DNA of 64,000 bases, from assembly GCF_000195635.1 (NCBI RefSeq), contig NZ_GL882619.1, forward strand, positions 38,015-102,014, read 5' to 3'. Within the stretch, counting starts at the first letter, position 1. Each line of letters begins with the position of its first letter. The stretch comes from Bacteroides fluxus YIT 12057 (lineage in GTDB: Bacteria; Bacteroidota; Bacteroidia; Bacteroidales; Bacteroidaceae). Positions 15,445 to 24,361 of the stretch are shown in pieces. The position numbers and the translations under genes are program-made. The notes under the pieces were generated by a model. It was given only the letters and a program-made list of their open reading frames with translations, had not been told where the DNA came from and did not search any database.

Positions 15445-15529
15445 CGGAGAGACAGGGATTCGAACCCCGGGTGCCTCGCAGCACAACGGTTTTCAAGACC
15501 GCCGCAATCGACCACTCTGCCACCTCTCC
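15445..15529 (-). tRNA. tRNA-Ser (anticodon TGA)
   Basis: An 85-nt tRNA on the minus strand with acceptor stem GGAGAGG/TCTCTCC, T-loop GGTTCGAATCC, a class II variable arm and anticodon loop CTTGAAA, giving tRNA-Ser(TGA). The CCA end is not encoded. Confidence 0.95.
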
Positions 15530-15568
15530 AAAACTTCATTTAAGGAATGCTTCTCTCTTAAAGCGGTG

Positions 15569-15599
15569 CAAAGATACAATCCTTTTTTAATACTACAAA
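15569..15599 (-). promoter_or_regulatory. promoter of tRNA-Ser(TGA)
   Basis: On the minus strand TTTG (15596-15599), a 19-bp spacer and TATCTTTG (15569-15576) match the consensus, 39 bp before the tRNA 5' end. Confidence 0.7.
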
Positions 15600-15648
15600 C
15601 AAAATGATAAAAAAAATGCAAGACCCGCATTAATAACGAATTATTCAG

Positions 15649-15656
15649 TAATTTTG
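15649..15656 (+). promoter_or_regulatory. -7 box of mutS2
   Basis: TAATTTTG matches TAnnTTTG only 7 bp before the ATG at 15664. If used, transcription would begin at or near the start codon, giving a nearly leaderless mRNA. Confidence 0.45.
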
Positions 15657-15663
15657 CGCCATC

Positions 15664-18195
15664 ATGATATACCCACAGAATTTTGAACAAAAAATAGGTT
15701 TTGACCAAATCCGCCAATTACTGAAAGAGAAATGTCTCAGTACTTTAGGCGAAGAACGAGTGACAGATATGGCATTCTCCGACCGCTTCAGCGAAGTGGA
15801 AGAACGTCTGAATCAAGTCACTGAATTTGTCCGTATCATACAAGAAGAAGATAATTTCCCCGCACAATATTTCTTTGATGTCCGTCCGTCCCTAAAAAGA
15901 ATACGGGTAGAAGGTATGTATTTAGACGAACAGGAACTTTTCGACTTACGCCGTTCGCTGGAAACGATACGTGACATTGTACGCTTTCTGCAAAAAGACG
16001 ATGAAGAAGAAAATGGCTCCCCCTACCCTTGCCTGAAACGACTTGCCGGGGATATCACCGTGTTCCCCCAACTCATTGGAAAAATAAACGGCATCCTTTC
16101 CCCATACGGCAAGATAAAAGACAACGCCTCTACAGAACTGGCACGCATCCGCCGGGAGCTGGCGAACACCATGGGAAGCATTTCCCGTTCCTTAAACAGT
16201 ATTCTGAGGAATGCGCAGTCCGAGGGAGTGGTGGACAAAGACGTTACCCCCACCATGCGCGACGGCCGTCTGGTCATTCCCGTAGCTCCAGCTCTGAAAC
16301 GGAAGATCAAAGGTATTGTACACGATGAGTCTGCCAGTGGAAAAACGGTTTTTATCGAACCTGCCGAAGTAGTGGAAGCCAACAACCGCATCCGTGAACT
16401 GGAAGGAGATGAACGGCGTGAGATTATCCGCATCCTGACGGATTTCTCCAATCAACTGCGTCCTTCTATCCCCGATGTATTGTTATCATACGAATTTCTT
16501 GCCGAAATAGACTTCATACGTGCCAAAGCCTTGTTTGCCGAACAAACCGCCGGACTGAAACCTGCGCTTGAGAACAGGCAGATATTGGATTGGACTATGG
16601 CCGTACATCCGTTACTGCAACTATCTCTTGCCAAACATGACAAGAAAGTGGTGCCTCTTGATATCGAATTGAACGAGAAGCAACGCATCCTCATCATCTC
16701 CGGGCCGAATGCCGGTGGCAAGTCCGTTTGCCTGAAAACAGTGGGACTGCTGCAATATATGCTGCAATGCGGACTGCTCATCCCCATGCATGAGCGCAGC
16801 CATGCCGGGATATTCAGCAGCATCTTCATCGATATCGGCGACGAACAATCTATAGAAGACGACCTGAGTACCTACTCCTCCCATCTTACGAACATGAAAA
16901 TCATGATGAAAAACTGCAATGAATGCAGCCTCATCCTGATTGACGAATTCGGCGGCGGAACGGAGCCCCAGATTGGAGGCGCCATTGCCGAAGCGGTGCT
17001 GAAGCGTTTCAACCGGAAGCTTACTTTCGGTGTCATCACCACACATTACCAGAATCTGAAGCATTTTGCCGAAGACCACGAAGGGGTAGTAAACGGAGCC
17101 ATGCTGTATGACCGTCACTTGATGCAGGCTTTATTCCAACTTCAGATAGGCAATCCCGGAAGTTCATTCGCCGTGGAGATCGCCCGCAAAATCGGCCTGC
17201 CGGAAGATGTCATTGCCGACGCTTCCGAAATTGTCGGCAACGAATATATCAATGCAGACAAATACCTGCAAGACATTGTACGTGACAAGCGCTACTGGGA
17301 AGGCAAACGCCAAACCATCCGCCAGCGCGAGAAGCACATGGAAGAGACGATCGAGCGCTACCAGGCAGAAATCGAAGAATTACAGAAATCCCGTAAGGAG
17401 ATTCTGCGAAAAGCCAAGGAAGAAGCGGAACAATTGATGCAGGAAGCCAATTCACGCATCGAAAACACCATACGTACCATCAAGGAAGCACAAGCGGAAA
17501 AAGAGAAAACCCGCCAAGTGCGCCAAGAACTGACTGATTTCCGCAAGTCTATGGAGAATTTTGCCGACAAAGAGCAAGAAGAGAAAATAGCCCGCAAGAT
17601 GGAGAAGCTGAAAGAAAAGCAGAACCGGAAAAAGGAAAGAAAAGCAGGAAAGAGCCAGGAAGAAGCCTTGTCGGCTCAAGGCCAGGCAGAATTGCAGGCA
17701 CGGAAAGAGGCCGAACGTCTGGCTGCCATCGTGCCCGGCTGTAATGTCCGGATCAAAGGGCAAACTTCTGTCGGTGAAGTAATGGAAATAAACGGCAAGA
17801 ATGCCATGGTCGCTTTCGGAAGTATCAAGACCACCGTCAAACTGGATAAACTGGAACGTACCAACGCCCAGCCCAAACAAGCTGACGTATCTACCAAAAG
17901 TACATACATCAGCGCCCAGACGCAGGACAGCATGTATGAAAAAAAGCTGAACTTCAAACAAGACATTGATGTCCGCGGCATGCGCGGGGATGAAGCACTG
18001 CAAGCCATTACCTATTTTATTGACGATGCCATCCTCGTGGGAATGTCCCGGGTGCGCATCCTGCACGGCACCGGTACAGGTATCCTGCGTACCCTGATCC
18101 GCCAATATCTGCAGACTACTCCCGGAGTGCGCCATTTTGCCGACGAGCACATCCAATTCGGCGGCGCAGGCATCACGGTAGTGGACCTGGAATAG
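15664..18195 (+). CDS. mutS2: MutS2 family ATPase with Smr domain
   Basis: An 843-residue MutS2 protein. A helical lever/core part (about 1-320) is followed by the MutS ATPase domain with Walker A GPNAGGKS (about 345-352) and Walker B LILIDEFGGGTEP, a long coiled coil (about 520-680) and a C-terminal Smr domain (about 765-843) with DVRGMRGDEAL and HGTGTGIL. MutS2 suppresses recombination by acting on branched DNA and, in some bacteria, rescues collided ribosomes. It stands alone and is expected to be a housekeeping gene. Confidence 0.93.
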   Translation: MIYPQNFEQKIGFDQIRQLLKEKCLSTLGEERVTDMAFSDRFSEVEERLNQVTEFVRIIQEEDNFPAQYFFDVRPSLKRIRVEGMYLDEQELFDLRRSLETIRDIVRFLQKDDEEENGSPYPCLKRLAGDITVFPQLIGKINGILSPYGKIKDNASTELARIRRELANTMGSISRSLNSILRNAQSEGVVDKDVTPTMRDGRLVIPVAPALKRKIKGIVHDESASGKTVFIEPAEVVEANNRIRELEGDERREIIRILTDFSNQLRPSIPDVLLSYEFLAEIDFIRAKALFAEQTAGLKPALENRQILDWTMAVHPLLQLSLAKHDKKVVPLDIELNEKQRILIISGPNAGGKSVCLKTVGLLQYMLQCGLLIPMHERSHAGIFSSIFIDIGDEQSIEDDLSTYSSHLTNMKIMMKNCNECSLILIDEFGGGTEPQIGGAIAEAVLKRFNRKLTFGVITTHYQNLKHFAEDHEGVVNGAMLYDRHLMQALFQLQIGNPGSSFAVEIARKIGLPEDVIADASEIVGNEYINADKYLQDIVRDKRYWEGKRQTIRQREKHMEETIERYQAEIEELQKSRKEILRKAKEEAEQLMQEANSRIENTIRTIKEAQAEKEKTRQVRQELTDFRKSMENFADKEQEEKIARKMEKLKEKQNRKKERKAGKSQEEALSAQGQAELQARKEAERLAAIVPGCNVRIKGQTSVGEVMEINGKNAMVAFGSIKTTVKLDKLERTNAQPKQADVSTKSTYISAQTQDSMYEKKLNFKQDIDVRGMRGDEALQAITYFIDDAILVGMSRVRILHGTGTGILRTLIRQYLQTTPGVRHFADEHIQFGGAGITVVDLE

Positions 18196-18273
18196 CCGAC
18201 AGCCGATAATAAAAATGAATAAAACAGTAATTTCAACCGTAAATAACAAATCTTTAAATCGTAAATATATTAT

Positions 18274-19485
18274 ATGAAATCAATCAAAGAACTTTACCGA
18301 ATTGGCACAGGGCCGTCAAGCAGCCATACCATGGGGCCACGAAAAGCCGCTGAAATCTTTTTGGGACGACACCCTGAAGCTGCCGCATTCCAAGTAACCT
18401 TGTACGGTAGCCTCGCCGCCACCGGGAAAGGTCACATGACCAATGTAGCCATCACCGAAACACTGCAGCCTGCCGCACCTGTAGAAATCATATGGGAACC
18501 CAAGATTTTCCTCCCTTTCCACCCTAACGGCATGAAATTCGTTTCCTTGGACAGTGAAGGAAAAGAAACCGACCAATGGACGGTGTTCAGCGTGGGCGGA
18601 GGTGCCCTGGCGGAAGAAAATGACGGGGACACTTCCATCAATACTCCGGACGTGTATGAAATGAACCGCATGACGGAAATTCTGGAGTGGTGCGAACGTA
18701 CCGGAAAAAGCTATTGGGAGTATGTCAAGGAACGTGAGGACAACGATATATGGGATTACCTGCAGGAAGTATGGAAAACCATGCAGGCTGCCGTAAAGCG
18801 CGGACTGGAACAGGAAGGCGTCTTGCCCGGCCCATTGAACCTGCGCCGTAAGGCCTCCACCTATTATATACGCGCCAGCGGATACAAACAGTCGCTTCAG
18901 TCCCGCGGATTAGTATTCTCGTACGCACTTGCCGTAAGTGAAGAGAACGCCTCGGGAGGTGTCATTGTCACCGCTCCCACTTGCGGATCATGCGGAGTGG
19001 TGCCGGCCGTGCTTTATCATTTGGCAAAAAGCCGCGACTTCAGTGACACACGTATTCTCCGCGCCCTCGCCACAGCCGGATTGGTAGGAAATATCGTCAA
19101 GAAGAATGCTTCTATTTCCGGTGCAGAAGCCGGATGCCAGGCAGAAGTCGGTGTAGCTTGCTCCATGGCTTCGGCCGCCGCCAACCAATTGTTCGGAGGC
19201 AGCCCTGCCCAAATTGAATATGCAGCGGAAATGGGATTGGAACATCATTTGGGCATGACCTGCGACCCCGTATGCGGACTGGTACAGATTCCCTGTATCG
19301 AACGTAATGCCTATGCCGCCGCCCGCGCTCTGGATGCCAACCTCTACTCGTCGTTCACCGACGGCATGCACCGCGTATCCTTCGATAAAGTGGTCGAAGT
19401 AATGAAAGAGACCGGAAATGACTTGCCTTCACTCTATAAGGAAACCAGCGAAGGAGGGTTGGCAAAAGATTATAAACCGATGTAA
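18274..19485 (+). CDS. sdaA: L-serine dehydratase (single-chain, iron-sulfur)
   Basis: A 403-residue L-serine ammonia-lyase with fused beta and alpha domains. GTGPSSSHTMGPR (about 10-22) is the N-terminal signature of the beta part; the cysteines in TCGSCGVVPA and CDPVCGLVQIPC in the alpha part are the expected ligands of the catalytic 4Fe-4S cluster. It converts L-serine to pyruvate and ammonia in the cytoplasm. It follows mutS2 by 78 bp and ends before a strong bidirectional terminator. Confidence 0.94.
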   Translation: MKSIKELYRIGTGPSSSHTMGPRKAAEIFLGRHPEAAAFQVTLYGSLAATGKGHMTNVAITETLQPAAPVEIIWEPKIFLPFHPNGMKFVSLDSEGKETDQWTVFSVGGGALAEENDGDTSINTPDVYEMNRMTEILEWCERTGKSYWEYVKEREDNDIWDYLQEVWKTMQAAVKRGLEQEGVLPGPLNLRRKASTYYIRASGYKQSLQSRGLVFSYALAVSEENASGGVIVTAPTCGSCGVVPAVLYHLAKSRDFSDTRILRALATAGLVGNIVKKNASISGAEAGCQAEVGVACSMASAAANQLFGGSPAQIEYAAEMGLEHHLGMTCDPVCGLVQIPCIERNAYAAARALDANLYSSFTDGMHRVSFDKVVEVMKETGNDLPSLYKETSEGGLAKDYKPM

Positions 19486-19520
19486 GAACTGCTCAGAAGG
19501 CAACAGGCAGTGACAGAAAA

Positions 19521-19572
19521 ATGATAAAGTGGTAAGCGGCAGCCCCCAACCGCCTCTCTACCACTTTATCAT
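19521..19572. terminator. bidirectional terminator between convergent genes
   Basis: ATGATAAAGTGGTA (19521-19534) is perfectly inverted at 19559-19572. It lies between the stop of the serine dehydratase gene and the stop of the convergent PepSY-like gene, so it can serve both. Confidence 0.8.
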
Positions 19573-19594
19573 CTTATCACGGATTCAATGATTC

Positions 19595-20092
19595 CTATTC
19601 ATTCGTTACCGGCCAATGCGTATCATCTTTTCCCGTAACATCCCTCGTCTGCATTAAATTACCTTCCTCAGAGTAGAACAACTGGTACTCGATCTTTCCC
19701 TTTTCCACTTCAATAACATATTGAAGTGGTTGCAACGGAGATTCAAGCAGGTCAATATCTTCCCGTTCCCAAGTGGCATACTCACTGCTATTGAAAGCAG
19801 TCTGCACAGTACCGGGAAGTCCGGTCCAGAGGATATCCGTTTCTGTCAATTGCCATTCGGCCTGTACATTGAACCATACATCCATCTCCCTGCCGTCCAT
19901 TCTGCAATCGGCTACATAATAAGCGCCTTTTTGCTTCCACTCGATGTGGGTAGCAGCAGCATATTTTTCTTTCAAGGCTTGTGAGATATTCTCGGGAACG
20001 GTCATACGACCCTTGTCATCATCGTCACTGCAAGCACTGAATGCCAGTGCGGCAATGAACATCACAGCCAACATTTGAATGCCAACTTTCAT
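19595..20092 (-). CDS. PepSY-like lipoprotein
   Basis: A 165-residue predicted lipoprotein: a short signal ending in LAFSACSDDDD (lipobox Cys near 21), then two PepSY-like repeats of the type often named DUF2874 in Bacteroides (EKYAAATHIEWKQKGAYYVADC and the later LQYVIEVEKGKIEYQLFYSEEG). These proteins sit in the periplasm or at the inner face of the outer membrane. The function is unknown; a role in sensing or protecting envelope proteins is only inferred. It lies downstream of a second PepSY-like gene and a two-component pair on the same strand. Confidence 0.75.
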   Translation of the reverse strand: MKVGIQMLAVMFIAALAFSACSDDDDKGRMTVPENISQALKEKYAAATHIEWKQKGAYYVADCRMDGREMDVWFNVQAEWQLTETDILWTGLPGTVQTAFNSSEYATWEREDIDLLESPLQPLQYVIEVEKGKIEYQLFYSEEGNLMQTRDVTGKDDTHWPVTNE

Positions 20093-20139
20093 ATTTCTGT
20101 CTTTAAAGTTCAGGTTAAATAGTTACTGACGGCATGAGC

Positions 20140-20583
20140 TCAATCATCCATACTGACAAATTTTCCTTTTTTATTGAATTTCAAAGAATAATCATTGCTC
20201 AGTTCCACTTCCACACCGCTGCGCCCGCGTTCAATCTTGGTAATGATTTCTCCCGGGAAGTTCTTCTTTACATAGTCTTTTACGGGAACAGAGACCAATG
20301 CAGCAGGAACAGCAGATTTCTGGCAATCTACCTCTATCCAATTTCCCTTGCTGTCAAAATCGATCTCGGTACGGTCTGTCAATATCACCTCATACTTCTT
20401 GGTCTGCAGAATCTCACTTTCTATTTTAATATGGGAGATTTGCGGCTTGCTGAAATACTGGTTGATAAAATTGCGTGCCGTCAAAGGCAACTGTTTTGCA
20501 TCCTGAGTGATTACATCACCCGCAAAAGCTAATTGTACGGCTACAAGAGCCAATAGCAGAACAGATAAAAATTTCTTCATCAT
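20140..20583 (-). CDS. PepSY-like periplasmic protein
   Basis: A 147-residue secreted protein. The signal peptide (MMKKFLSVLLLALVAVQLAFA, cleavage near residue 21) is followed by two PepSY-like units (for example SHIKIESEILQTKKYEVILTDRTEIDFDSKGN). It is preceded by the sensor kinase gene by 93 bp and followed by a related lipoprotein gene 47 bp on, all on the minus strand. PepSY-like genes next to two-component genes are a repeated arrangement in Bacteroides; regulation by, or of, the kinase is an inference. Confidence 0.78.
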   Translation of the reverse strand: MMKKFLSVLLLALVAVQLAFAGDVITQDAKQLPLTARNFINQYFSKPQISHIKIESEILQTKKYEVILTDRTEIDFDSKGNWIEVDCQKSAVPAALVSVPVKDYVKKNFPGEIITKIERGRSGVEVELSNDYSLKFNKKGKFVSMDD

Positions 20584-20676
20584 CGTTATTGTTTTAAAGT
20601 GTCATTAAATAAATCTTATATCAATCACACTGCAAATAACGGTACAGAAACGGGAAAGATTTGGGAATAACAGGCG

Positions 20677-21966
20677 TTAACGATAGTTTTTGGTTTCTTT
20701 AACAAGATAGAAACAATGCATACCGTCCTGCCAGCTGTAAGTCAGTCTTAAAGAGACGGAACATGCAATGGAACGTGCAATGGCAAGCCCCAAACCTGTA
20801 GAATCCTTCTTCCCGTCCATGCTATGATAGAAACGCCGGAACAGTTTCTCACCATCCAGCGGAGTGTCACCGGTATTTCTGATGGCCAGTGAAGCCGGAG
20901 TGGTAATAATCTGCAACTCTCCCCCTTCCCGGTTGTGGAGCAGAGAGTTTTTCACCAGATTGGAAATCAGTATCTGGGCCAACGAATGGTTGCAATGAAT
21001 CATAAAAGGCTCCTCACCTTGCTTACGCACCAGACGCACCTGCTTATGCTCATAAATATCCATCAAGTCGGGCAACAGGCCATCCAATACCTCATCCACC
21101 GATACATCCTCCATCTCCGTATATTGGCCGTTTTCAATGCGGGACAGCAACAGCAACGACTTGTTCAGCTTCACGGCACGCCCCAGAGTAGAATAAATGG
21201 CATCCAGTTCCTTCATCTGCTGTTCCGTCAGTTCCTCATTCTCGGCCAGCAGTTCCACCTTACCGCGGGCAATGGCAAGCGGTGTCTGCAACTCATGAGA
21301 TGCATTTTCTATGAACTGCTTCTGCTCCACATACGCTTTATAACTGCGATTTCCCATATCCACCGCAGCCTCACTCAATTGGCGGAATTCACGTATCGCA
21401 GTCGGATTATCCAAAGGAGGTACCTCCTTGCCCGGCTGGATGCCGTGCAGCCAGTCCAGGAGTTTGTGCAACGGGCGGAACACCCCTTTCAACACCAGCC
21501 TGATGCCGATAGATGTACATATCAGAAAAAGCAGGAACAAAGCTCCCAAGTACCACAGCATGGCTTCCACCATATCATCCCGTTCCAGAATGGAAATCAT
21601 CAACGTCAGTTCGTAATATTCTCCGCCGGGCATACGGAAAGCGGTCCGCATGACACGCACCGGCTCATCCTCATCTTCCATCTCTACATAAACGGTGGAA
21701 TCATAAAACACATCCGCATAATGTTTGCCCACCTCTTCTGAAATAGGCCGGAATTTATAGAAAGACATCAACGTGCCTTCCGTATCAAGGACTGAAGGGT
21801 CATGCAAAGCGTTCTTTATCAATATCCGGGCATAATTCTCAAGGGTATCATCCGTTTCGTCCACCACCTCGTCAAGAATGGCATAATAAAACAACACGCC
21901 CCATACTGCCATCAGCAGAAAGAGCAACAATGAAAGTTTGCGGTAAGTATAGTGCAGCAGTTTCAT
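20677..21966 (-). CDS. membrane sensor histidine kinase
   Basis: A 429-residue sensor kinase: TM1 (about 11-31), a periplasmic sensor region of about 100 residues, TM2 (about 136-155), a HAMP-like linker, a HisKA domain with the phosphorylated His in NASHELQTPLA, and a HATPase_c domain with the N box SNLVKNSLLHN and the G box GLGLAIAR. It overlaps the response regulator gene by 4 bp, so they are translated together. The stimulus is unknown; the PepSY-like products next door may be part of it. Confidence 0.9.
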   Translation of the reverse strand: MKLLHYTYRKLSLLLFLLMAVWGVLFYYAILDEVVDETDDTLENYARILIKNALHDPSVLDTEGTLMSFYKFRPISEEVGKHYADVFYDSTVYVEMEDEDEPVRVMRTAFRMPGGEYYELTLMISILERDDMVEAMLWYLGALFLLFLICTSIGIRLVLKGVFRPLHKLLDWLHGIQPGKEVPPLDNPTAIREFRQLSEAAVDMGNRSYKAYVEQKQFIENASHELQTPLAIARGKVELLAENEELTEQQMKELDAIYSTLGRAVKLNKSLLLLSRIENGQYTEMEDVSVDEVLDGLLPDLMDIYEHKQVRLVRKQGEEPFMIHCNHSLAQILISNLVKNSLLHNREGGELQIITTPASLAIRNTGDTPLDGEKLFRRFYHSMDGKKDSTGLGLAIARSIACSVSLRLTYSWQDGMHCFYLVKETKNYR

Positions 21967-22640
21967 ACTTCAGACAGTTTGTAGCCGAAGCCATACACAG
22001 CCTTCAGTTCTACCGTGGCATCCGCCAGTTTCAGTTTCTTCCGCAGATTCTTCACCTGTGAATAGATAAAATCCAGCGAATCCGCCTGGTCGATGTTATC
22101 TCCCCATACAGACTCGGCAAGGCTCATCTTATTGATTACCCGGTCAGGATTCACCACAAAATAGTACAGCAGATCAAATTCCTTGCGGTTCAGCTGCAAA
22201 GGCGCACCGTTCACCTCCGCCTGCCGTTTATCAGGATACAGCAGCAGGTTTCCAATAGTAACAGATACATCCCCCTGGGTTTGCCGGCGGCGTATCAACG
22301 ATTTTACACGGGCATTCAGTTCCGCCAAGTGGAATGGTTTGGTCAAGTAGTCATCGGCTCCCAACTCCAGCCCGTCCACCTTGTCATCCAAAGAGTCTTT
22401 GGCAGAGATGATAAGCACGCTATCACTCCGGTGAAGCCGTTTCAACTCACGCAACAGGTCCAGACCACTCCCGCCGGGCAGCATGATATCCAGCAGGATG
22501 CAGTCGTAATCGTAGTCATTTATCTTGTCCAACGCCGCAAAATAGTCAGCTGCGGTTTCTACGACAAACTTTTCTTTCAGCAGCGAAGTACGGATAGTCT
22601 CCCGTAAACCTTGCTCATCTTCTACAATCAGGATTTTCAT
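21963..22640 (-). CDS. OmpR-family response regulator
   Basis: A 225-residue regulator with a receiver domain (Asp51 in LLDIMLPG is the phosphoacceptor; Glu7/Asp8 form the acidic pocket; Lys near 101 in LTKPF) and a C-terminal winged-helix DNA-binding domain (about 130-222). First gene of the two-component pair on the minus strand. Its targets probably include the adjacent PepSY-like genes, although no binding site could be identified by eye. Confidence 0.92.
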   Translation of the reverse strand: MKILIVEDEQGLRETIRTSLLKEKFVVETAADYFAALDKINDYDYDCILLDIMLPGGSGLDLLRELKRLHRSDSVLIISAKDSLDDKVDGLELGADDYLTKPFHLAELNARVKSLIRRRQTQGDVSVTIGNLLLYPDKRQAEVNGAPLQLNRKEFDLLYYFVVNPDRVINKMSLAESVWGDNIDQADSLDFIYSQVKNLRKKLKLADATVELKAVYGFGYKLSEV

Positions 22641-22700
22641 AGCGGCAAAGATGGTTCATAAAACTGGAAACAATCTGGAAAGGAAAAAATAAATAAAACA

Positions 22701-23249
22701 TCAACGGATGGAGTCAGGCTGATAATCTTCCATCAACTCTTCTTTTGCCATGGAAATATTGCCGTCGGCAGTGATAGTCAGCCGGATGGGAACATAAAGA
22801 TCCGACTGCGGATAACACACACTGGCCGCATAAATCATTCCCCCGGGGGTTGTCTGGTCAAAAACCAACCCTTCAAGAATGGCGTATTTCATAAATCGGG
22901 CGTCAACCAGAGAGGCGAAACTTTCCTTCGTGAACACCTTGTCCACCACCTGTTTGCCACCACTCATTATACGCAGCGTAATACGGTTGTCTATGAATTT
23001 CCCTCCCTGTTCGTCTGTCACGACCGGAAGACTTTCATCCGGCTGACGCACAACGGATGACCTGTACTCTTTCCCTTTATATGTAAAAGTAGTTTTCACA
23101 TCAGATACCTGCATACGTTGCGGACCGGCAACCTCTGTACTGTCCTGCATCAATACCTGCATATCACTTCCGTCTTTACTCTTCGACGAACAGGCGGAAA
23201 GAAAGAGAACCGACACACATGCCAACATATAGACTATATTCTTCATCAT
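22701..23249 (-). CDS. DUF4738-type lipoprotein
   Basis: A 182-residue predicted lipoprotein with lipobox LFLSACSS after MMKNIVYMLACVSV. The start at 23249 was chosen because it places the signal peptide at the N-terminus; the longer frame from 23345 would add 32 residues and overlap a hairpin. The rest is a beta-rich domain of the DUF4738 type (TTFTYKGKEYRSSVVRQPD). Function unknown; envelope location expected. It lies upstream of the regulator gene on the same strand. Confidence 0.65.
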   Translation of the reverse strand: MMKNIVYMLACVSVLFLSACSSKSKDGSDMQVLMQDSTEVAGPQRMQVSDVKTTFTYKGKEYRSSVVRQPDESLPVVTDEQGGKFIDNRITLRIMSGGKQVVDKVFTKESFASLVDARFMKYAILEGLVFDQTTPGGMIYAASVCYPQSDLYVPIRLTITADGNISMAKEELMEDYQPDSIR

Positions 23250-23323
23250 TTCGTTTTTGTAAGTTGAGTAGCGCAAAGAAACAAAAAGAGCGGCAAAAAC
23301 ACAAGGAAAAGGCTGAAAACAAT

Positions 23324-23385
23324 AAAGAGACTGAACCGGAAACATGGTAATCCTTCTCTTTTACCATGTTCCCATCAGTCTCTTT
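23324..23385 (-). terminator. terminator after the DUF4890 gene
   Basis: A two-part stem: AAAGAGACTGA (23324-23334) with TCAGTCTCTTT (23375-23385), and AACATGGTAA (23341-23350) with TTACCATGTT (23361-23370). It stands just beyond the stop of the DUF4890 gene on the minus strand. Confidence 0.75.
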
Positions 23386-23406
23386 TTATACTAACACACT
23401 GAAAAC

Positions 23407-23880
23407 TCAAGCCTTTACGGCCTCTTTTCTCTTAGATTCCATTTTAGTTTTTCTCTCTTGCATCTTCTTGCTGTAGGCGGCATACTGCTCTTTGGTCATA
23501 ATCTTCTGAAGCTGTGCATCATAATCAGTACGGGCCGCTTTCATTTCTTCATGTCTCTTTTCTATTTCAGCCTTTCTTTCAGCCCGTTGCTCATCAGTCA
23601 GCTGAGGTCTTTTCCCCTCTTTTTTAGCCACTCTGTTCTCTTTCCGGTGATGCTTGCCCGGCCGGTTCCCCATCTTCTCCACAAATGCCAGATTGGCTTC
23701 CAGCAACTGTTTCTTCTGGTTATCATCCAGGGAGTATTCCTTTGCCATCCGTTCCGTCATGCGTTCGGCACGAACTTTCGGATCGGGCATCTTATCACCA
23801 CGGCGAGCATGCTGCGCCATTACCGCACCTCCCATAAAGAAGGCTGCCACCAACATCAAAACTATCTTTTTCATTATCAT
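23407..23880 (-). CDS. DUF4890 / Spy-like periplasmic protein
   Basis: A 157-residue exported protein: signal peptide MIMKKIVLMLVAAFFMGGAVMA, then a basic, highly charged helical domain (PDPKVRAERMTERMAKEYSL; LTDEQRAERKAEIEKRHEEM). The two repeated helical units with MTERMAKEYSLDDNQKKQL resemble CpxP/Spy-like periplasmic chaperones, and DUF4890 proteins of Bacteroides have this pattern. A role in envelope stress is likely but not shown. Monocistronic, with a terminator right after it. Confidence 0.75.
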   Translation of the reverse strand: MIMKKIVLMLVAAFFMGGAVMAQHARRGDKMPDPKVRAERMTERMAKEYSLDDNQKKQLLEANLAFVEKMGNRPGKHHRKENRVAKKEGKRPQLTDEQRAERKAEIEKRHEEMKAARTDYDAQLQKIMTKEQYAAYSKKMQERKTKMESKRKEAVKA

Positions 23881-23947
23881 ATTCCTTTTTTAATTAATAC
23901 TTTATATAATTATACCTATTGTGTTGCAACGATTATAGGACAAAAAT

Positions 23948-23982
23948 AAAAGCGGAAAGTTTAATGGCAACTTTCCGCTTTT
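23948..23982 (-). terminator. terminator after the DUF4248 gene
   Basis: AAAAGCGGAAAGTT (23948-23961) is perfectly inverted at 23969-23982, 30 bp beyond the DUF4248 stop on the minus strand. Confidence 0.8.
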
Positions 23983-24011
23983 AACATAAAAAAATGAGTT
24001 TGAAAACTTTA

Positions 24012-24239
24012 TTAAGGTTCGTCCAGATATTGAACGATAAGACTTACTTGCTTCGGCATAAAGGTTCTTGTCCTGACATTATATCCCGTATTCACCAAAG
24101 CTCTATATAGTTCCGTGTTTCTTTTTATCCATCGGGTAAGCGTACGGATGGCGCATCGTGCGGTCGAGTCGGGGCAATACAGGCAAGCCAGCTCTTTCTT
24201 CTTATAAGTAGTGATTCGAAAGCCATTTTTTGTTTTCAT
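24012..24239 (-). CDS. DUF4248 small DNA-binding-like protein
   Basis: A 75-residue basic protein of the DUF4248 family, with RITTYKKKELACLYCPDS at the start and a helix-turn-helix-like middle (ARCAIRTLTRWIKRNTEL). DUF4248 genes commonly lie next to HU-like genes in Bacteroides genomes, as here, but their role is unknown. It follows the HU-like gene after a strong hairpin, so the two may be separately terminated units. Confidence 0.7.
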   Translation of the reverse strand: MKTKNGFRITTYKKKELACLYCPDSTARCAIRTLTRWIKRNTELYRALVNTGYNVRTRTFMPKQVSLIVQYLDEP

Positions 24240-24305
24240 AGTTGGTTTTATTTTTAATTTGTTGATGTAAAGATACTACATTCTGAAGGCGAAGTCAAGT
24301 AATTC

Positions 24306-24349
24306 AAGGAGAATATGAACCTTTTCTGAAAACAATTCATATTCTCCTT
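24306..24349 (-). terminator. terminator after the HU-like gene
   Basis: AAGGAGAATATGAA (24306-24319) is perfectly inverted at 24336-24349, directly beyond the HU-like stop on the minus strand. Confidence 0.75.
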
Positions 24350-24361
24350 ATTTCTACAGGT

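Noticed and set aside
17452-18249. 265-residue minus-strand frame over the end of mutS2
   Set aside because: Antisense to the coiled coil and Smr domain of MutS2; hydrophobic composition is a by-product of the reverse frame.
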